From Sabulicella glaciei (GTDB lineage: Bacteria; Pseudomonadota; Alphaproteobacteria; Acetobacterales; Acetobacteraceae), in NCBI RefSeq assembly GCF_026183895.1, contig NZ_JAPFQI010000008.1:97976-161975 (forward strand): a stretch of DNA of 64,000 nt, in the 5' to 3' direction. Below, piece by piece: positions 1 to 8,296 of the stretch (the first letter of the stretch is position 1; each line of letters begins with the position of its first letter). The notes under the pieces are model-generated. The model did not search any database. It was not told where the DNA came from and saw only the letters and a program-made list of their open reading frames with translations. The position numbers were made by a program, and so were the translations under genes.

Positions 1-669
1 TTCCGGCAGGAGCGGCGTGCCACGCGTGGCTGCGTAAAGCCCGCCGCCACCCGCGACGAGGAGCACCGCGACGATCGGAAAGGCCAGGCGGTGGGAGCGC
101 GCAGGAGGCGGCGACGCGGCCGGCGGCTGCGCTGCCGGTTCCGTCGCTTCGGTCGGGGATGTTTCCGGAGAGGCAGCGACCAGGATGGGCCGCGCATCCT
201 CGACCCGGGCGATCTCCACACGTGGGGCCGCGCCGGGACGGGGCGCAGGCGCAAGCCCGGCGGGATGGACCAGCCGCCCGATCTCCTCCTCCCAGGGCAG
301 GTCGGCCGGGATGGTGAGCGGCGGCTCCAGCGACATCGCCTGCTCGATCAGCGGCGCGAGCTGATAGGCGTCCATCTCGCCGAACAGGCGATGCGCGATG
401 GGAAGGCAGCCGGGATAGGCCTCCGTGAAGCCGGTCTCGTCCAGGCGGTGGCGGAGGCGCTGGACCGCGTCCTCCGTCCAGCGCGGCGCCATCTCCAGCA
501 ACACCACGCCCCTGCCCGGCACAACCGCGACCAAATCCACCCCCGCAGGCCCCCGCCGGGTCCCGCGCACGAGCAGGAACCCGGCCGAGGTCCATTGCGC
601 GGGGGGAACTGCGTGACCCGACCTCGCAGGTTTGGGGCTTGGCGATCCTTGTTCGTGCAAGCCTTGCAT
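1..669 (-). CDS. Hypothetical protein with C-terminal membrane segment (partial)
   Basis: An open frame of 223 codons begins at an ATG (complement of 667-669) and runs off the left edge without a stop, so the C-terminus is missing. The first ~30 residues are low-complexity. Residues ~32-130 form a compact soluble region containing LLEMAPRW and HRLFGEMDAYQLAPLIEQ. A Pro/Ala-rich stretch follows, then a hydrophobic segment (AFPIVAVLLVAGGGG) that looks membrane-spanning. I do not recognise the family. Codon usage is coding-like and GC-rich. A later start is possible because the N-terminus is weak. It is on the same strand as the deaminase but 103 bp away, so co-transcription is uncertain. Confidence 0.6.
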   Translation of the reverse strand, partial: MQGLHEQGSPSPKPARSGHAVPPAQWTSAGFLLVRGTRRGPAGVDLVAVVPGRGVVLLEMAPRWTEDAVQRLRHRLDETGFTEAYPGCLPIAHRLFGEMDAYQLAPLIEQAMSLEPPLTIPADLPWEEEIGRLVHPAGLAPAPRPGAAPRVEIARVEDARPILVAASPETSPTEATEPAAQPPAASPPPARSHRLAFPIVAVLLVAGGGGLYAATRGTPLLPE

Positions 670-772
670 TCCCGGTCCTCAACCGGAGCGGTTATAGCAA
701 CGGATGCCATTCCATCGCTAGTCATATGATGACAGAAGCGACACCCGGACGCCCGATCGTCGCCGCCGCGCC

Positions 773-1228
773 TCAATACATCTGCTTGTCCGGCCGCGCC
801 GCCCATGCCTCGAAGCCCTGCCAACCCTCCGCGGCCAGGATGCGGCGCATGGGCAGGCGACGCTGCTCCAGCGGGCGCGACACCTCCTCGTAGATGGCGG
901 CGTCGTCGAAACCGATCCGCGCGGCCTCGGCGCGGCTGTTGCTGAAGACGATCTCCTTCACCCGCGCCCACCACGCGGCGCTGAGGCACATCGGGCACGG
1001 CTCGCAGCTCGTGTAGAGCGTCGCGCCGCTGAGGTCGTGCGTGCCTTCGCGCCGGCATGCGTCGCGAATCGCCACGATCTCGGCATGCAGGGTCGGATCG
1101 CGCCCCGGCACGACGTGATTCGCGCCCTCGCCCAGCACGGCACCTCCGCGCGCCACCACCGCGCCGAAAGGTCCGCCCGCGCTGCCAACCGCAAGCGCCA
1201 GGGCGCGTCGCATCATGTCCTCGTCCAT
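773..1228 (-). CDS. Nucleoside/guanine deaminase (cytidine deaminase-like fold)
   Basis: A protein of 151 aa with both zinc signatures of the CMP/dCMP deaminase fold: HAE (zinc ligand plus catalytic Glu) near residue 48 and PCPMC (two zinc Cys) near residue 77. The C-terminus matches the guanine/nucleoside deaminase branch rather than TadA. It should hydrolyse an amino group from a purine base or nucleoside in the cytosol. I chose the ATG at 1228 because the family starts at MDEDMMRRAL; a further 19 in-frame residues up to 1285 look non-coding. The exact substrate cannot be read from sequence. Confidence 0.85.
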   Translation of the reverse strand: MDEDMMRRALALAVGSAGGPFGAVVARGGAVLGEGANHVVPGRDPTLHAEIVAIRDACRREGTHDLSGATLYTSCEPCPMCLSAAWWARVKEIVFSNSRAEAARIGFDDAAIYEEVSRPLEQRRLPMRRILAAEGWQGFEAWAARPDKQMY

Positions 1229-1400
1229 GCGGAGCAGGCTGGCCCAGCCGCGCGGGGGAAGCCAGCCCTCATCCACGGCCTCCATGACCGGAGTGACGGT
1301 ACGGTCACGATGCCGTGGGAAGGCGAACCGCCGTCTCCCCGCGCCCGTTCCCGCCGCACTCCAAGCGGGCAGAACTCGCGTGGTGGCCGCTCACGCCTGA

Positions 1401-1429
1401 CGCCGGACCGGGTCGGGTCTGGTCCGGCG
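1401..1429. promoter_or_regulatory. Perfect 9-bp inverted repeat upstream of the flavin monooxygenase gene
   Basis: CGCCGGACC (1401-1409) and GGTCCGGCG (1421-1429) are exact reverse complements separated by 11 bases. The site lies 30 bp before the ATG at 1459, in the 230-bp divergent gap between the deaminase and the monooxygenase. It could be a repressor operator or an RNA hairpin. No run of T follows, so an intrinsic terminator is unlikely. Confidence 0.4.
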
Positions 1430-1458
1430 CGGGGAAGCGTGGATAGTCTCGCGCATCC

Positions 1459-2454
1459 ATGCTTCCCCGCCTTTCCATCCTCGACCAATCCACCGTGGTC
1501 TCCGGCCGCACCCCCCGCGACGCGATCGGGGAGACGCTGGCCCTCGCGCAGCTTGCCGACCGGCTGGGCTATGCTCGCTACTGGCTCGCCGAGCACCACA
1601 ACAGCGCCAGCCATGCCGGCTCCGCGCCCGAGATCCTGATTGCCGCCATCGCCGCCACCACGCAGCGCATACGCATCGGCTCCGCCGGGGTGATGCTGCC
1701 GCATTACGCGGCGCTGAAGGTGGCCGAGCAGTTCCGCGCACTCGAGGCGATCGCGCCCGGCCGCATAGACCTCGGTGTCGGGCGCGCGCCCGGCAGCGAC
1801 GGGCGCACGGCCTATGCGCTCAACCCCAACGCTGCGCAGGCGGCGGACGCGTTCCCCGCGCAGGTGCGCGACCTCCTCGGCTGGCTGGGCGACGGGCTGC
1901 CCGAGGGCCATCCGTTCCGCGAGGTGCGGGCGAGCCCCGCCGTCGCGACGCGGCCGGAAGTCTGGGTACTCGGCTCCAGCGACTACGGCGCGCAGCTCGC
2001 GGCGTATTTCGGCCTGCCCTACTGCTTCGCGCATTTCATCACGGAGGGGCGAGGTGCGGCGGAGGCGCTGCACCTCTACCGCGAAGGCTTCCGCGGCGAG
2101 CGCCCCCACGCCGGCATCGCCGTCTATGCCCTGACGGCGGAAACTGAGGAGGAGGCGCAGCGCCTGTTCCTGCCGCGCGCCCTGTGGCGCCTCCATCGCG
2201 ACCGCGGCCACTTCCCGCCCCTGCCCACCCTGGAGGAGGCGGAGGCGCATCCCTGGACGCAGGCCGAGCGCGACCGGATGGAAGCCATGCGCGCCCGAGC
2301 CTTGGTCGGCACGCCGGAGCGGGTGCGCGACCGCATCGCCGCCCTCGCCACCGAGATGGGCGCGCAGGAGGTGGCGGTGCTGACCCCCTGCCATGACGCC
2401 GAGGCGCGGCGGCGTTCCGTTTCCCTGCTGGCAGGAGCCTTCGGGCTGGGTTGA
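1459..2454 (+). CDS. LLM-class flavin-dependent oxidoreductase (luciferase-like)
   Basis: 331 aa, a full-length bacterial luciferase-like TIM barrel. Residues ~1-50 carry the start (LSILDQS) and the LAEHHN motif near residue 47. GSAGVMLPHYAALKVAEQF and GRIDLGVGRAPG follow, all typical of the LuxA-like group that uses reduced FMN and O2. The C-terminal half has VGTPERVRDRI, common to the family. The substrate cannot be deduced. The stop overlaps the next open frame, but that gene probably starts at 2508. An inverted repeat at 1401-1429 may regulate it. Confidence 0.9.
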   Translation: MLPRLSILDQSTVVSGRTPRDAIGETLALAQLADRLGYARYWLAEHHNSASHAGSAPEILIAAIAATTQRIRIGSAGVMLPHYAALKVAEQFRALEAIAPGRIDLGVGRAPGSDGRTAYALNPNAAQAADAFPAQVRDLLGWLGDGLPEGHPFREVRASPAVATRPEVWVLGSSDYGAQLAAYFGLPYCFAHFITEGRGAAEALHLYREGFRGERPHAGIAVYALTAETEEEAQRLFLPRALWRLHRDRGHFPPLPTLEEAEAHPWTQAERDRMEAMRARALVGTPERVRDRIAALATEMGAQEVAVLTPCHDAEARRRSVSLLAGAFGLG

Positions 2455-2507
2455 CGCACCCCACCCCCGGGTGGACCGTCTCCGGCGAAACGTCCAGAAT
2501 CCGGTCC

Positions 2508-3533
2508 ATGGCCCTTCCTGTCAGCGCCCCGGCGGCGCCGTCCTCTTCCCTGTCGCGCCTTCGTGAAATCGCGCCAGGGCTGCTTCTCTGCCTCGTCATC
2601 GCGGCCCTGTGCATCGTGATCCGCAATGCGACCGGCATCGCGGCGCTGAATCCGGTCGTGCTCGCGCTCGCCGCCGGCATCGCCATCGGCGCCACGGTCG
2701 GGCGCCCGGCCTCGCTGAAGCCCGGCATCGCCTACGCGGTGAAGCCGCTGCTGCGCGCCGCCATCGTGCTGCTGGGCCTGCAGGTGACGCTGGGACAGCT
2801 GGCCGCGCTCGGCCCGGGCGCCCTGGCACTGGCGGTGGCGGTGGTGGCCCTCACCCTGCCCTTCACCATCTGGCTCGGCCGCGTGCTGGGGGTGGAGCCG
2901 GCGCTGTCGCAGCTGATCGGCACCGGCACGGCGATCTGCGGCGCGTCTGCCATCGTCGCGGCCAACCAGGTGGCGCGCGGCAAGGACGAGGACGTGACCT
3001 ATGCCCTCGCCGTCATCACGCTTTGCGGCACGGCCTCGCTGATCCTGTTCCCGCTGCTGGGCGATCTCATGGGCATGTCGGAGCGCGCTTATGGGCTCTG
3101 GGCCGGTGCGGCGATCCATGAGGTGGTGCAGGCCGTGGGCGCGGCGGCGGCAGGCGGGCCGGAAGCCGCGCAATCCGGCACGGTGATGAAGCTGGCGCGC
3201 GTGTTCCTGCTGGCCCCAGCCGTGGTGGCGCTCGGCTGGTGGGTGGCGCGCGGCGGCACCGAGGCGGGCGCGGCCAAGGCCCCGGTGCCCTGGTTCGCCT
3301 TCGGCTTCCTGGCGCTGGTCGTGCTCGGCTCCACCGGCCTCGTGCCCGGGGCGGCGGTGGAGGCATCGCGCTTCGTCGTGCCGCTGATGCTCGCCGCTTC
3401 CGTGGCGGCGCTCGGCATTTCCACCGACCTCAAGGCGCTGAAGAAGCGCGGGGCGCGCCCGCTGCTGCTGGGCGTCGCCTCCACCGTGTTCATCGCCGTG
3501 CTGGCGCTGGCCGGCGTCGCGCTCGGGATCTAG
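2508..3533 (+). CDS. YeiH-family putative sulfate exporter
   Basis: 341 aa, predicted inner-membrane protein with about 10 hydrophobic segments. The family signatures are visible: LNPVVLALAAGIAIG, a VVLLGLQVTL-type segment, GTGTAICGASAI and a WAGAAIHEVVQAVGAA stretch. YeiH/UPF0324 proteins are annotated as putative sulfate exporters, although transport is proven for few members. I chose the ATG at 2508 (MALPVS) because it sits just before the first membrane region; an upstream frame opens at 2451 but its extra residues look non-coding. Its TAG stop shares the CTAG at 3530-3533 with the convergent DUF169 gene. Confidence 0.88.
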   Translation: MALPVSAPAAPSSSLSRLREIAPGLLLCLVIAALCIVIRNATGIAALNPVVLALAAGIAIGATVGRPASLKPGIAYAVKPLLRAAIVLLGLQVTLGQLAALGPGALALAVAVVALTLPFTIWLGRVLGVEPALSQLIGTGTAICGASAIVAANQVARGKDEDVTYALAVITLCGTASLILFPLLGDLMGMSERAYGLWAGAAIHEVVQAVGAAAAGGPEAAQSGTVMKLARVFLLAPAVVALGWWVARGGTEAGAAKAPVPWFAFGFLALVVLGSTGLVPGAAVEASRFVVPLMLAASVAALGISTDLKALKKRGARPLLLGVASTVFIAVLALAGVALGI

Positions 3534-4333
3534 CTCTTTCCGGCGTAGGAGCGGCCCATCCCCTCGGCCGGGTCGGCCTGGGGGCCATAGGGCATGATGG
3601 GGTAGCGCAGCCCCGCCTTGGACAGGCCCATCAGCCCCTCGACCGCCGTGCGGAGGTCGGTGGGCGGGCAGGCCATCAGCATCTCGTCATCCGCGACGCC
3701 GCCATAGCGCCGCTCGGCATAGCAGGGGATGGACAGGCAGGCGGTGCGGTCGCGCAGGGCGCGTCCCCAGGAATCCGCGCAGGCGCTTTCCCCGGTCACG
3801 GAGAAATCGAAGCGGCGGTAGTTGCGCCACTGGAGTCCGTTGATGAACAGGATCATCTGCGCGGGGTTCGCGTAGAACAGGCAGATATCCGGCGGGTCGA
3901 GCCGCCCCGAGCGCAGCGGCGAGACGACGAGGCCGTGATGCACCGGGGCGGCGCGCGGCATCTGCGCCTGGTGCGCCGCCGCAGCCTCCCGGTTCTCGAA
4001 CCAGACACCCTCCATCTTACGACCCGAGAGGTAGAGGTCGGAAGGCTCGTTCAGCCCGATCACCCCGCCGCAATTGCTGAACTCGGGGACGTTGTCGTGG
4101 GTGATGCCCAGGGTGAAGCCGGCGATGCGCGCCTGGGTGACGAGCTGGCAAGTAGAATAGCGGCGCCCAGGATTGGGCCGGCGCAGCCCCGGCACGGCGT
4201 CGAACTCGGCGGCATCGGTGAACAGCTTCATGCCGATGGGCAGGGTGCGAAGCTTCAGCAGGTCGGAAAGCTGCGCGGCGAGCTGGGTCAGCTCGGCCGC
4301 GCCCGGGCCCGCCGGGGCTGGGTTCGTGTCCAT
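3530..4333 (-). CDS. DUF169 domain-containing protein
   Basis: 267 aa, soluble. The sequence follows the DUF169 pattern: an N-terminal region with LRTLPIGMKLF, then STCQLVTQAR with a conserved Cys, NCGGVIGL with a second Cys, and a C-terminal half containing SCADSWGRAL-like and CLSIPCYAERRYGG motifs. Conserved cysteines suggest a metal or cofactor site, but no biochemical role is established for the family. It is convergent with the YeiH gene, the two stop codons overlapping, and divergent from the glycosyltransferase that begins 53 bp upstream. Confidence 0.8.
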   Translation of the reverse strand: MDTNPAPAGPGAAELTQLAAQLSDLLKLRTLPIGMKLFTDAAEFDAVPGLRRPNPGRRYSTCQLVTQARIAGFTLGITHDNVPEFSNCGGVIGLNEPSDLYLSGRKMEGVWFENREAAAAHQAQMPRAAPVHHGLVVSPLRSGRLDPPDICLFYANPAQMILFINGLQWRNYRRFDFSVTGESACADSWGRALRDRTACLSIPCYAERRYGGVADDEMLMACPPTDLRTAVEGLMGLSKAGLRYPIMPYGPQADPAEGMGRSYAGKS

Positions 4334-4386
4334 GGTGTCCTCCCTCGTTCTGCCGCCGATGCTAGGGCGACGAGACGGGATGCGCT

Positions 4387-5604
4387 ATGCGCCTCCGGCC
4401 GATGCACCTGCTCCTCGACATCTCGCTGACCGTCGCCAAGCCGTGGCTGCTCGCGCCCTCGGGCATCGACCGGGTGGAGTTCGCCCATGCGCGCCACTGG
4501 TCTCGCCTGCCGGCCCGCGACGTCACCTTCGTGATGCGCACCGCCTGGGACCGCTTGGCCGCCCTGCCCGACGGGCTGGCGCGGGAGATCCTGGCCGACG
4601 CTGCCGCGCGCATCGCGCCGGGGCTGGACCACCGGGGCATCTCGCTGCGGGCGCGGCCAGCCCTGGCCATGACCCGGCAATTCCTCGGCGACGGGGTGGC
4701 GCGGCTGCGCGGCCGGCTGACGGAGCGACGGGACGCCGTGCTGCTCAGCGTCTCCTGCGCCACGCTGCACAAGCACGCGGCACTGGCGGCGGTGAAACGG
4801 CGCGGCGCGAAGGTGGCGGCGCTGGTGCACGACGTCATCCCCCTCACCCACCCGCATTGTTTCCCGCAGGGCGAGGCGGAGCGGCATGCGCGCCGCATGG
4901 AGGGCGTGTCGCTCTTCGCCGATGCCGCCATCGCCGTTTCCGCCGCGACGCGCGACGGGATGCAGGGCTGGTTCGCCGCCCGCGGCCTCGCCCTGCCACC
5001 GGTGGAGGTCGCGCATCTCGGCCTCGACCTCCCGCCGCCCGAGCCGGCGCCGGGCGAAGGGGAGCGGCCCTATTTCGTCATGCTCGGCTCGCTGGAGCCA
5101 CGCAAGAATCACTGGCTGATGCTGGAGGCATGGCGGGAGATGGCGGGCAGGCCTGACGCGCCGCACCTCGTCATCATCGGCCGCCGCCCGGCGGAGCCGC
5201 ATCTCGGCACCATCCTTTTGGATCGCGGCGATTTCGGCGGCCTCGTCGAGTATCGTGGGCGGCTGCCGGACCGCGAGGCGGCGCGGCTGCTGCGCGGGGC
5301 ACGGGCCCTGCTCTTCCCCTCGCTCACCGAGGGATTCGGCATCCCGGTGGCCGAGGCGCTGGCGCTGGGCGTGCCCGTGCTCGCCTCCGACATCCCCGCC
5401 TTTCGCGAGGTAGGGGGCGAAACGCCGGAGTTCCTGCATCCGCTGGATGGGCCGGGCTGGCGCGCGGCGGTGCTGGACTATGCGCGGCCGGACAGCCCGC
5501 GCCGGACGGCGCAGCTTGCGCGGCTGCCCGGCTGGAGCGCGCCCTCCTGGGACCGGCATTTCGCCGTGGTGGAGCGGGTGCTGGACGGGCTGGCGCGCGG
5601 CTAG
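4387..5604 (+). CDS. Glycosyltransferase family 4-type protein
   Basis: 405 aa with the two-domain GT-B layout. The N-terminal half has HDVIPLTHP near residue 142. The C-terminal donor domain has LGSLEPRKNH (about 238-247) and the EX7E-like signature FPSLTEGFGIPVAEALALG near residue 314, followed by VPVLASDIPAFREVGG. It probably transfers a sugar from an activated donor to a surface glycan or lipid; the substrate is unknown. No polysaccharide cluster surrounds it, so it is an isolated transferase. Its TAG shares CTAG (5601-5604) with the stop of the convergent APC permease. Confidence 0.87.
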   Translation: MRLRPMHLLLDISLTVAKPWLLAPSGIDRVEFAHARHWSRLPARDVTFVMRTAWDRLAALPDGLAREILADAAARIAPGLDHRGISLRARPALAMTRQFLGDGVARLRGRLTERRDAVLLSVSCATLHKHAALAAVKRRGAKVAALVHDVIPLTHPHCFPQGEAERHARRMEGVSLFADAAIAVSAATRDGMQGWFAARGLALPPVEVAHLGLDLPPPEPAPGEGERPYFVMLGSLEPRKNHWLMLEAWREMAGRPDAPHLVIIGRRPAEPHLGTILLDRGDFGGLVEYRGRLPDREAARLLRGARALLFPSLTEGFGIPVAEALALGVPVLASDIPAFREVGGETPEFLHPLDGPGWRAAVLDYARPDSPRRTAQLARLPGWSAPSWDRHFAVVERVLDGLARG

Positions 5605-6920
5605 TCCTGCACCAGCGGTACGCCGCGCGGCCGCACCACCAGGAACAGGAGCAGGATCGCCGCCAGGACCACCCCGGCGATGAGCGGGGCGCGCCAGTCC
5701 CCCGTCGCCACGCGGTTCAGCAGCAGGGCCAGGCAGACCAGCGCCCCGAGCGCGGGCACGAAGGACGGCACCTCGAACCCGCCCGGCTTCTCGCCCGGCC
5801 GCCGCTGCAGTACCAGCAGCGCCACGTTCACGCAGGCGAAGACGGCCAGCAGCAGCAGCACGGTGGCGGAAGCGAGCTGCCCGATGTCGCCCGCCAGCAT
5901 CAGCGCCACCACCACGACGAACAGCGCGCCCACCGCGACATGCGGGGTGCGGGTGCGCGGATGCACCCGTCCCAGCACCGCCGGCAGCAACCCCTGCCGC
6001 GCCATGCCGTAGGTGAGGCGCGAGGCGGTGACGTAGTTCAGCAGTGCCGTGTTGGCGACGGCGAAGACGGTGATGGCGACGAAGACCCAGCCCGGCATCC
6101 AGGGCGCGGCGCGGGCCATCACCTCGGCCAGCGGGCCGGGGGTCACGGCGAGTTCCCGCCATGGCACGACCGAAACGGCGACGGCGGCCACCACCATGTA
6201 GAGCGTGGCCGCGACCAGCATGGCCGAGACGATGCCGACCGGTATGGTGCGGCGCGGGTCCTGGCACTCCTCGGCCACGTTCAGCGTGTCCTCGAAGCCG
6301 ATGAAGGCGAAGAAGGTCAGGATGGCGCCTTGCAGGATCAGCGTCGCCTCGATGGTCCCGGTCGGCGTTTCCAGCAGGTTCGCCTGGCCGATCCAGGGCA
6401 GCCCCACGGCGATGACCAGCGCGAGGCCCGTCGCCTCCACCGCCGTGCAGAGCATGTTCATCCACATGCTCTCGCGGATGCCGCGCAGCACCACCCCGGC
6501 GATGAACACCAGGAAGCCGAGCGAGATGAGTACCGGCGCGACGCCCGGAATGTCCAGCAGGCGCAGGAGGTTCTCCGCCACCACGCGCGACTGCGTGGCG
6601 ACCGAGGTGAGGCCCGAGGCCATGACCGCCAGCCCCACCGTCCAGGTGAGCAGCGGCCGGCCGAAGCCGCGATGCGTGACATAGGCCGCGCCCCCGGCGC
6701 GCGGGTATCGCGAGCCGAGCGAAGCATAGGAAAGACCGGTGAGCAGCGCCGCCACCATGGCGACCAGGAAGCCGAGCCAGACGGCGCTGCCGAGCTCCCC
6801 GGCGGCGCGGCCGACCAGGCCGTAGATCCCCGCGCCCAGCATGCCGCCGAGCGTGTAGGCGAAGAGCTGGATCGGCCCGATGCTGCGGCGCAGGGTCGGT
6901 TCCGCGACGGCGTCGCTCAT
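5601..6920 (-). CDS. APC-family amino acid permease
   Basis: 439 aa integral membrane protein with roughly 12 hydrophobic helices. The first helix carries the APC-superfamily GGMLGAGIYGLVG motif (TM1 substrate/sodium region, residues ~18-32), and helix 6 includes FFAFIGFEDTLNVAEE (~220), which matches the cationic or neutral amino-acid transporter branch. It should take up an amino acid or polyamine across the inner membrane; the substrate is not deducible. The upstream neighbour on the same strand is pdxY, 7 bp away, so the two are probably one transcription unit. Confidence 0.88.
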   Translation of the reverse strand: MSDAVAEPTLRRSIGPIQLFAYTLGGMLGAGIYGLVGRAAGELGSAVWLGFLVAMVAALLTGLSYASLGSRYPRAGGAAYVTHRGFGRPLLTWTVGLAVMASGLTSVATQSRVVAENLLRLLDIPGVAPVLISLGFLVFIAGVVLRGIRESMWMNMLCTAVEATGLALVIAVGLPWIGQANLLETPTGTIEATLILQGAILTFFAFIGFEDTLNVAEECQDPRRTIPVGIVSAMLVAATLYMVVAAVAVSVVPWRELAVTPGPLAEVMARAAPWMPGWVFVAITVFAVANTALLNYVTASRLTYGMARQGLLPAVLGRVHPRTRTPHVAVGALFVVVVALMLAGDIGQLASATVLLLLAVFACVNVALLVLQRRPGEKPGGFEVPSFVPALGALVCLALLLNRVATGDWRAPLIAGVVLAAILLLFLVVRPRGVPLVQD

Positions 6921-6927
6921 CGCCGCC

Positions 6928-7773
6928 TCACGCGGGAAGCGCGGCGAAGGCGCGGGAGGGAAGGACGAACTCCTCCTGCGCCGCGACGGTGAGAATCTCG
7001 CGCGAGCCGGCCTCGGCCGTGCGGCGCAGCACGCCGAAGATGGAGGAGGCCGCGGCGGAGAGCGCGGTGCCGGCCTCGCCGGTCTTCAACCGATGGAACA
7101 GGAAGAGCGCCGCGACCGCGTCCCCGGCGCCGTTCACGCCCAGCGGCAGGAGCGGCGTGGAAAGCCGCCAGAACCGCCCGCCTTCCGCAGCCATCATGCC
7201 GATCTCCCCATCCTCGGTGCCCGCTTCCAGGCTGGTGACAAGGACGCAGCGCGGACCCATGGCCTGCAACGCGGCAATGGCCCGCTTCGTATCCTCCACC
7301 GTGCGCGCCTCGATGCCTGTCAGGTATTCCAGCTCGAAGCGGTTGGGGGTGGCGATATCGGCCTCCGGCAGGGCACGGTCGCGGAAGAATTCCGGGATGC
7401 CGGGGCGCACGAAGACGCCGCGCCCCACGTCGCCGATCACCGGGTCGCAGCACCACAGCGCCTGCGGGTTCACCTGCTTCACCCGCGCTACGGCCCCCAG
7501 GATCGCCTCGCCGATCGCGGCGTCGCCCATGTAGCCGGACAGCACGGCGTCGCAGCCCGGCAGGGCGCCGCGCTCCTCGATGCCCTGCACCAGGTCGCCG
7601 ATCAGCCCCGCCCCGAAGACCTGGCCACGCCAGGCGCCGTAGCCGGTGTGGTTGCTGAACTGGACGGTGTTGATGCCCCAGACCTCGGCGCCGAGGCGCT
7701 GGAGAGGAAAGATGGCCGAGGCGTTGCCCACATGCCCGTAGGCGACCCAGGACTGGATGGAGAGGATGTTCAT
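6928..7773 (-). CDS. pdxY: Pyridoxal kinase
   Basis: 281 aa, close to the usual PdxY length (~287). The N-terminus NILSIQSWVAYGHVGNASA is the family signature for the pyridoxal-binding region; GYGAWRG follows near residue 46. The ribokinase-fold catalytic motif NGAGDAVAALFLF with its Asp base lies near residue 220. The enzyme phosphorylates pyridoxal to pyridoxal 5'-phosphate in the salvage pathway, in the cytosol. It is followed closely by the APC permease, so an operon is likely. Confidence 0.93.
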   Translation of the reverse strand: MNILSIQSWVAYGHVGNASAIFPLQRLGAEVWGINTVQFSNHTGYGAWRGQVFGAGLIGDLVQGIEERGALPGCDAVLSGYMGDAAIGEAILGAVARVKQVNPQALWCCDPVIGDVGRGVFVRPGIPEFFRDRALPEADIATPNRFELEYLTGIEARTVEDTKRAIAALQAMGPRCVLVTSLEAGTEDGEIGMMAAEGGRFWRLSTPLLPLGVNGAGDAVAALFLFHRLKTGEAGTALSAAASSIFGVLRRTAEAGSREILTVAAQEEFVLPSRAFAALPA

Positions 7774-7828
7774 CGGCGGCCATCGTAAAGCCGCGCCCGG
7801 CGGACCGGCTAGGCGTTAGGATGGCACC

Positions 7829-8287
7829 ATGAAACCCGCGCGCCTCGCCCCGCTCCTGCTCCTCGCCGCCTGCGCCGTGGACCCTTCGGTCGGCACGGTG
7901 CGCGAGGTCTTGCCCCCTGCCGCGCATGAATGGGACCACGGCCCGCCCTGGCCTGAGGGGGCCGAGCCCTGGGCGCCGCCCCCGGCGAACCTGGCCGAGG
8001 CGCCGCTCGGATATGGCTGGGAGGGCACGGCGCCCTATCCCTACCCATACCCCTATGCCTATCCGGGCGTGGTCGCGCCCTCGGTAACGATCGGGCTGGG
8101 CTATGGCTGGTGGTGGGGCTACCGGCCCTGGCCGCGCTACTATGGCGGCTGGGGCGCGCCAGCCTGGCGGCCCTGGGGCGGCTACCGCCCAGGGTGGGGG
8201 TATCGCGCACCGCCGCCCGCCTTCCGCGGCTGGGGCGGACGCGGCTGGGGTGGCGGTTTTCGCGGCGGCGGCTTCCGCCGCCGCTGA
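7829..8287 (+). CDS. Gly/Pro/Tyr/Trp-rich putative lipoprotein
   Basis: 152 aa. The N-terminus is a short signal with a lipobox (LLAAC, Cys15), predicting a lipid-anchored envelope protein. After residue ~60 it is extremely biased: alternating Pro-Tyr steps (YPYPYPYAYP, ~70), then Gly/Trp/Tyr runs (GWWWGYRPW, GWGAPAWRPWGG) and an Arg-ending RGGGFRRR tail. No catalytic motif is visible. Similar short aromatic/Gly-rich lipoproteins are common in Roseomonas-type genomes but have no known function. It is flanked by the divergent pdxY start and the convergent CoA-transferase, so it is a single-gene unit. Confidence 0.75.
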   Translation: MKPARLAPLLLLAACAVDPSVGTVREVLPPAAHEWDHGPPWPEGAEPWAPPPANLAEAPLGYGWEGTAPYPYPYPYAYPGVVAPSVTIGLGYGWWWGYRPWPRYYGGWGAPAWRPWGGYRPGWGYRAPPPAFRGWGGRGWGGGFRGGGFRRR

Positions 8288-8296
8288 GCGAAGAGC

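Noticed and set aside
4288..6465. 725-codon minus-strand frame across the glycosyltransferase and permease
   Set aside because: The glycosyltransferase and APC permease signatures lie in other frames; this frame is His/Arg-rich artefact.
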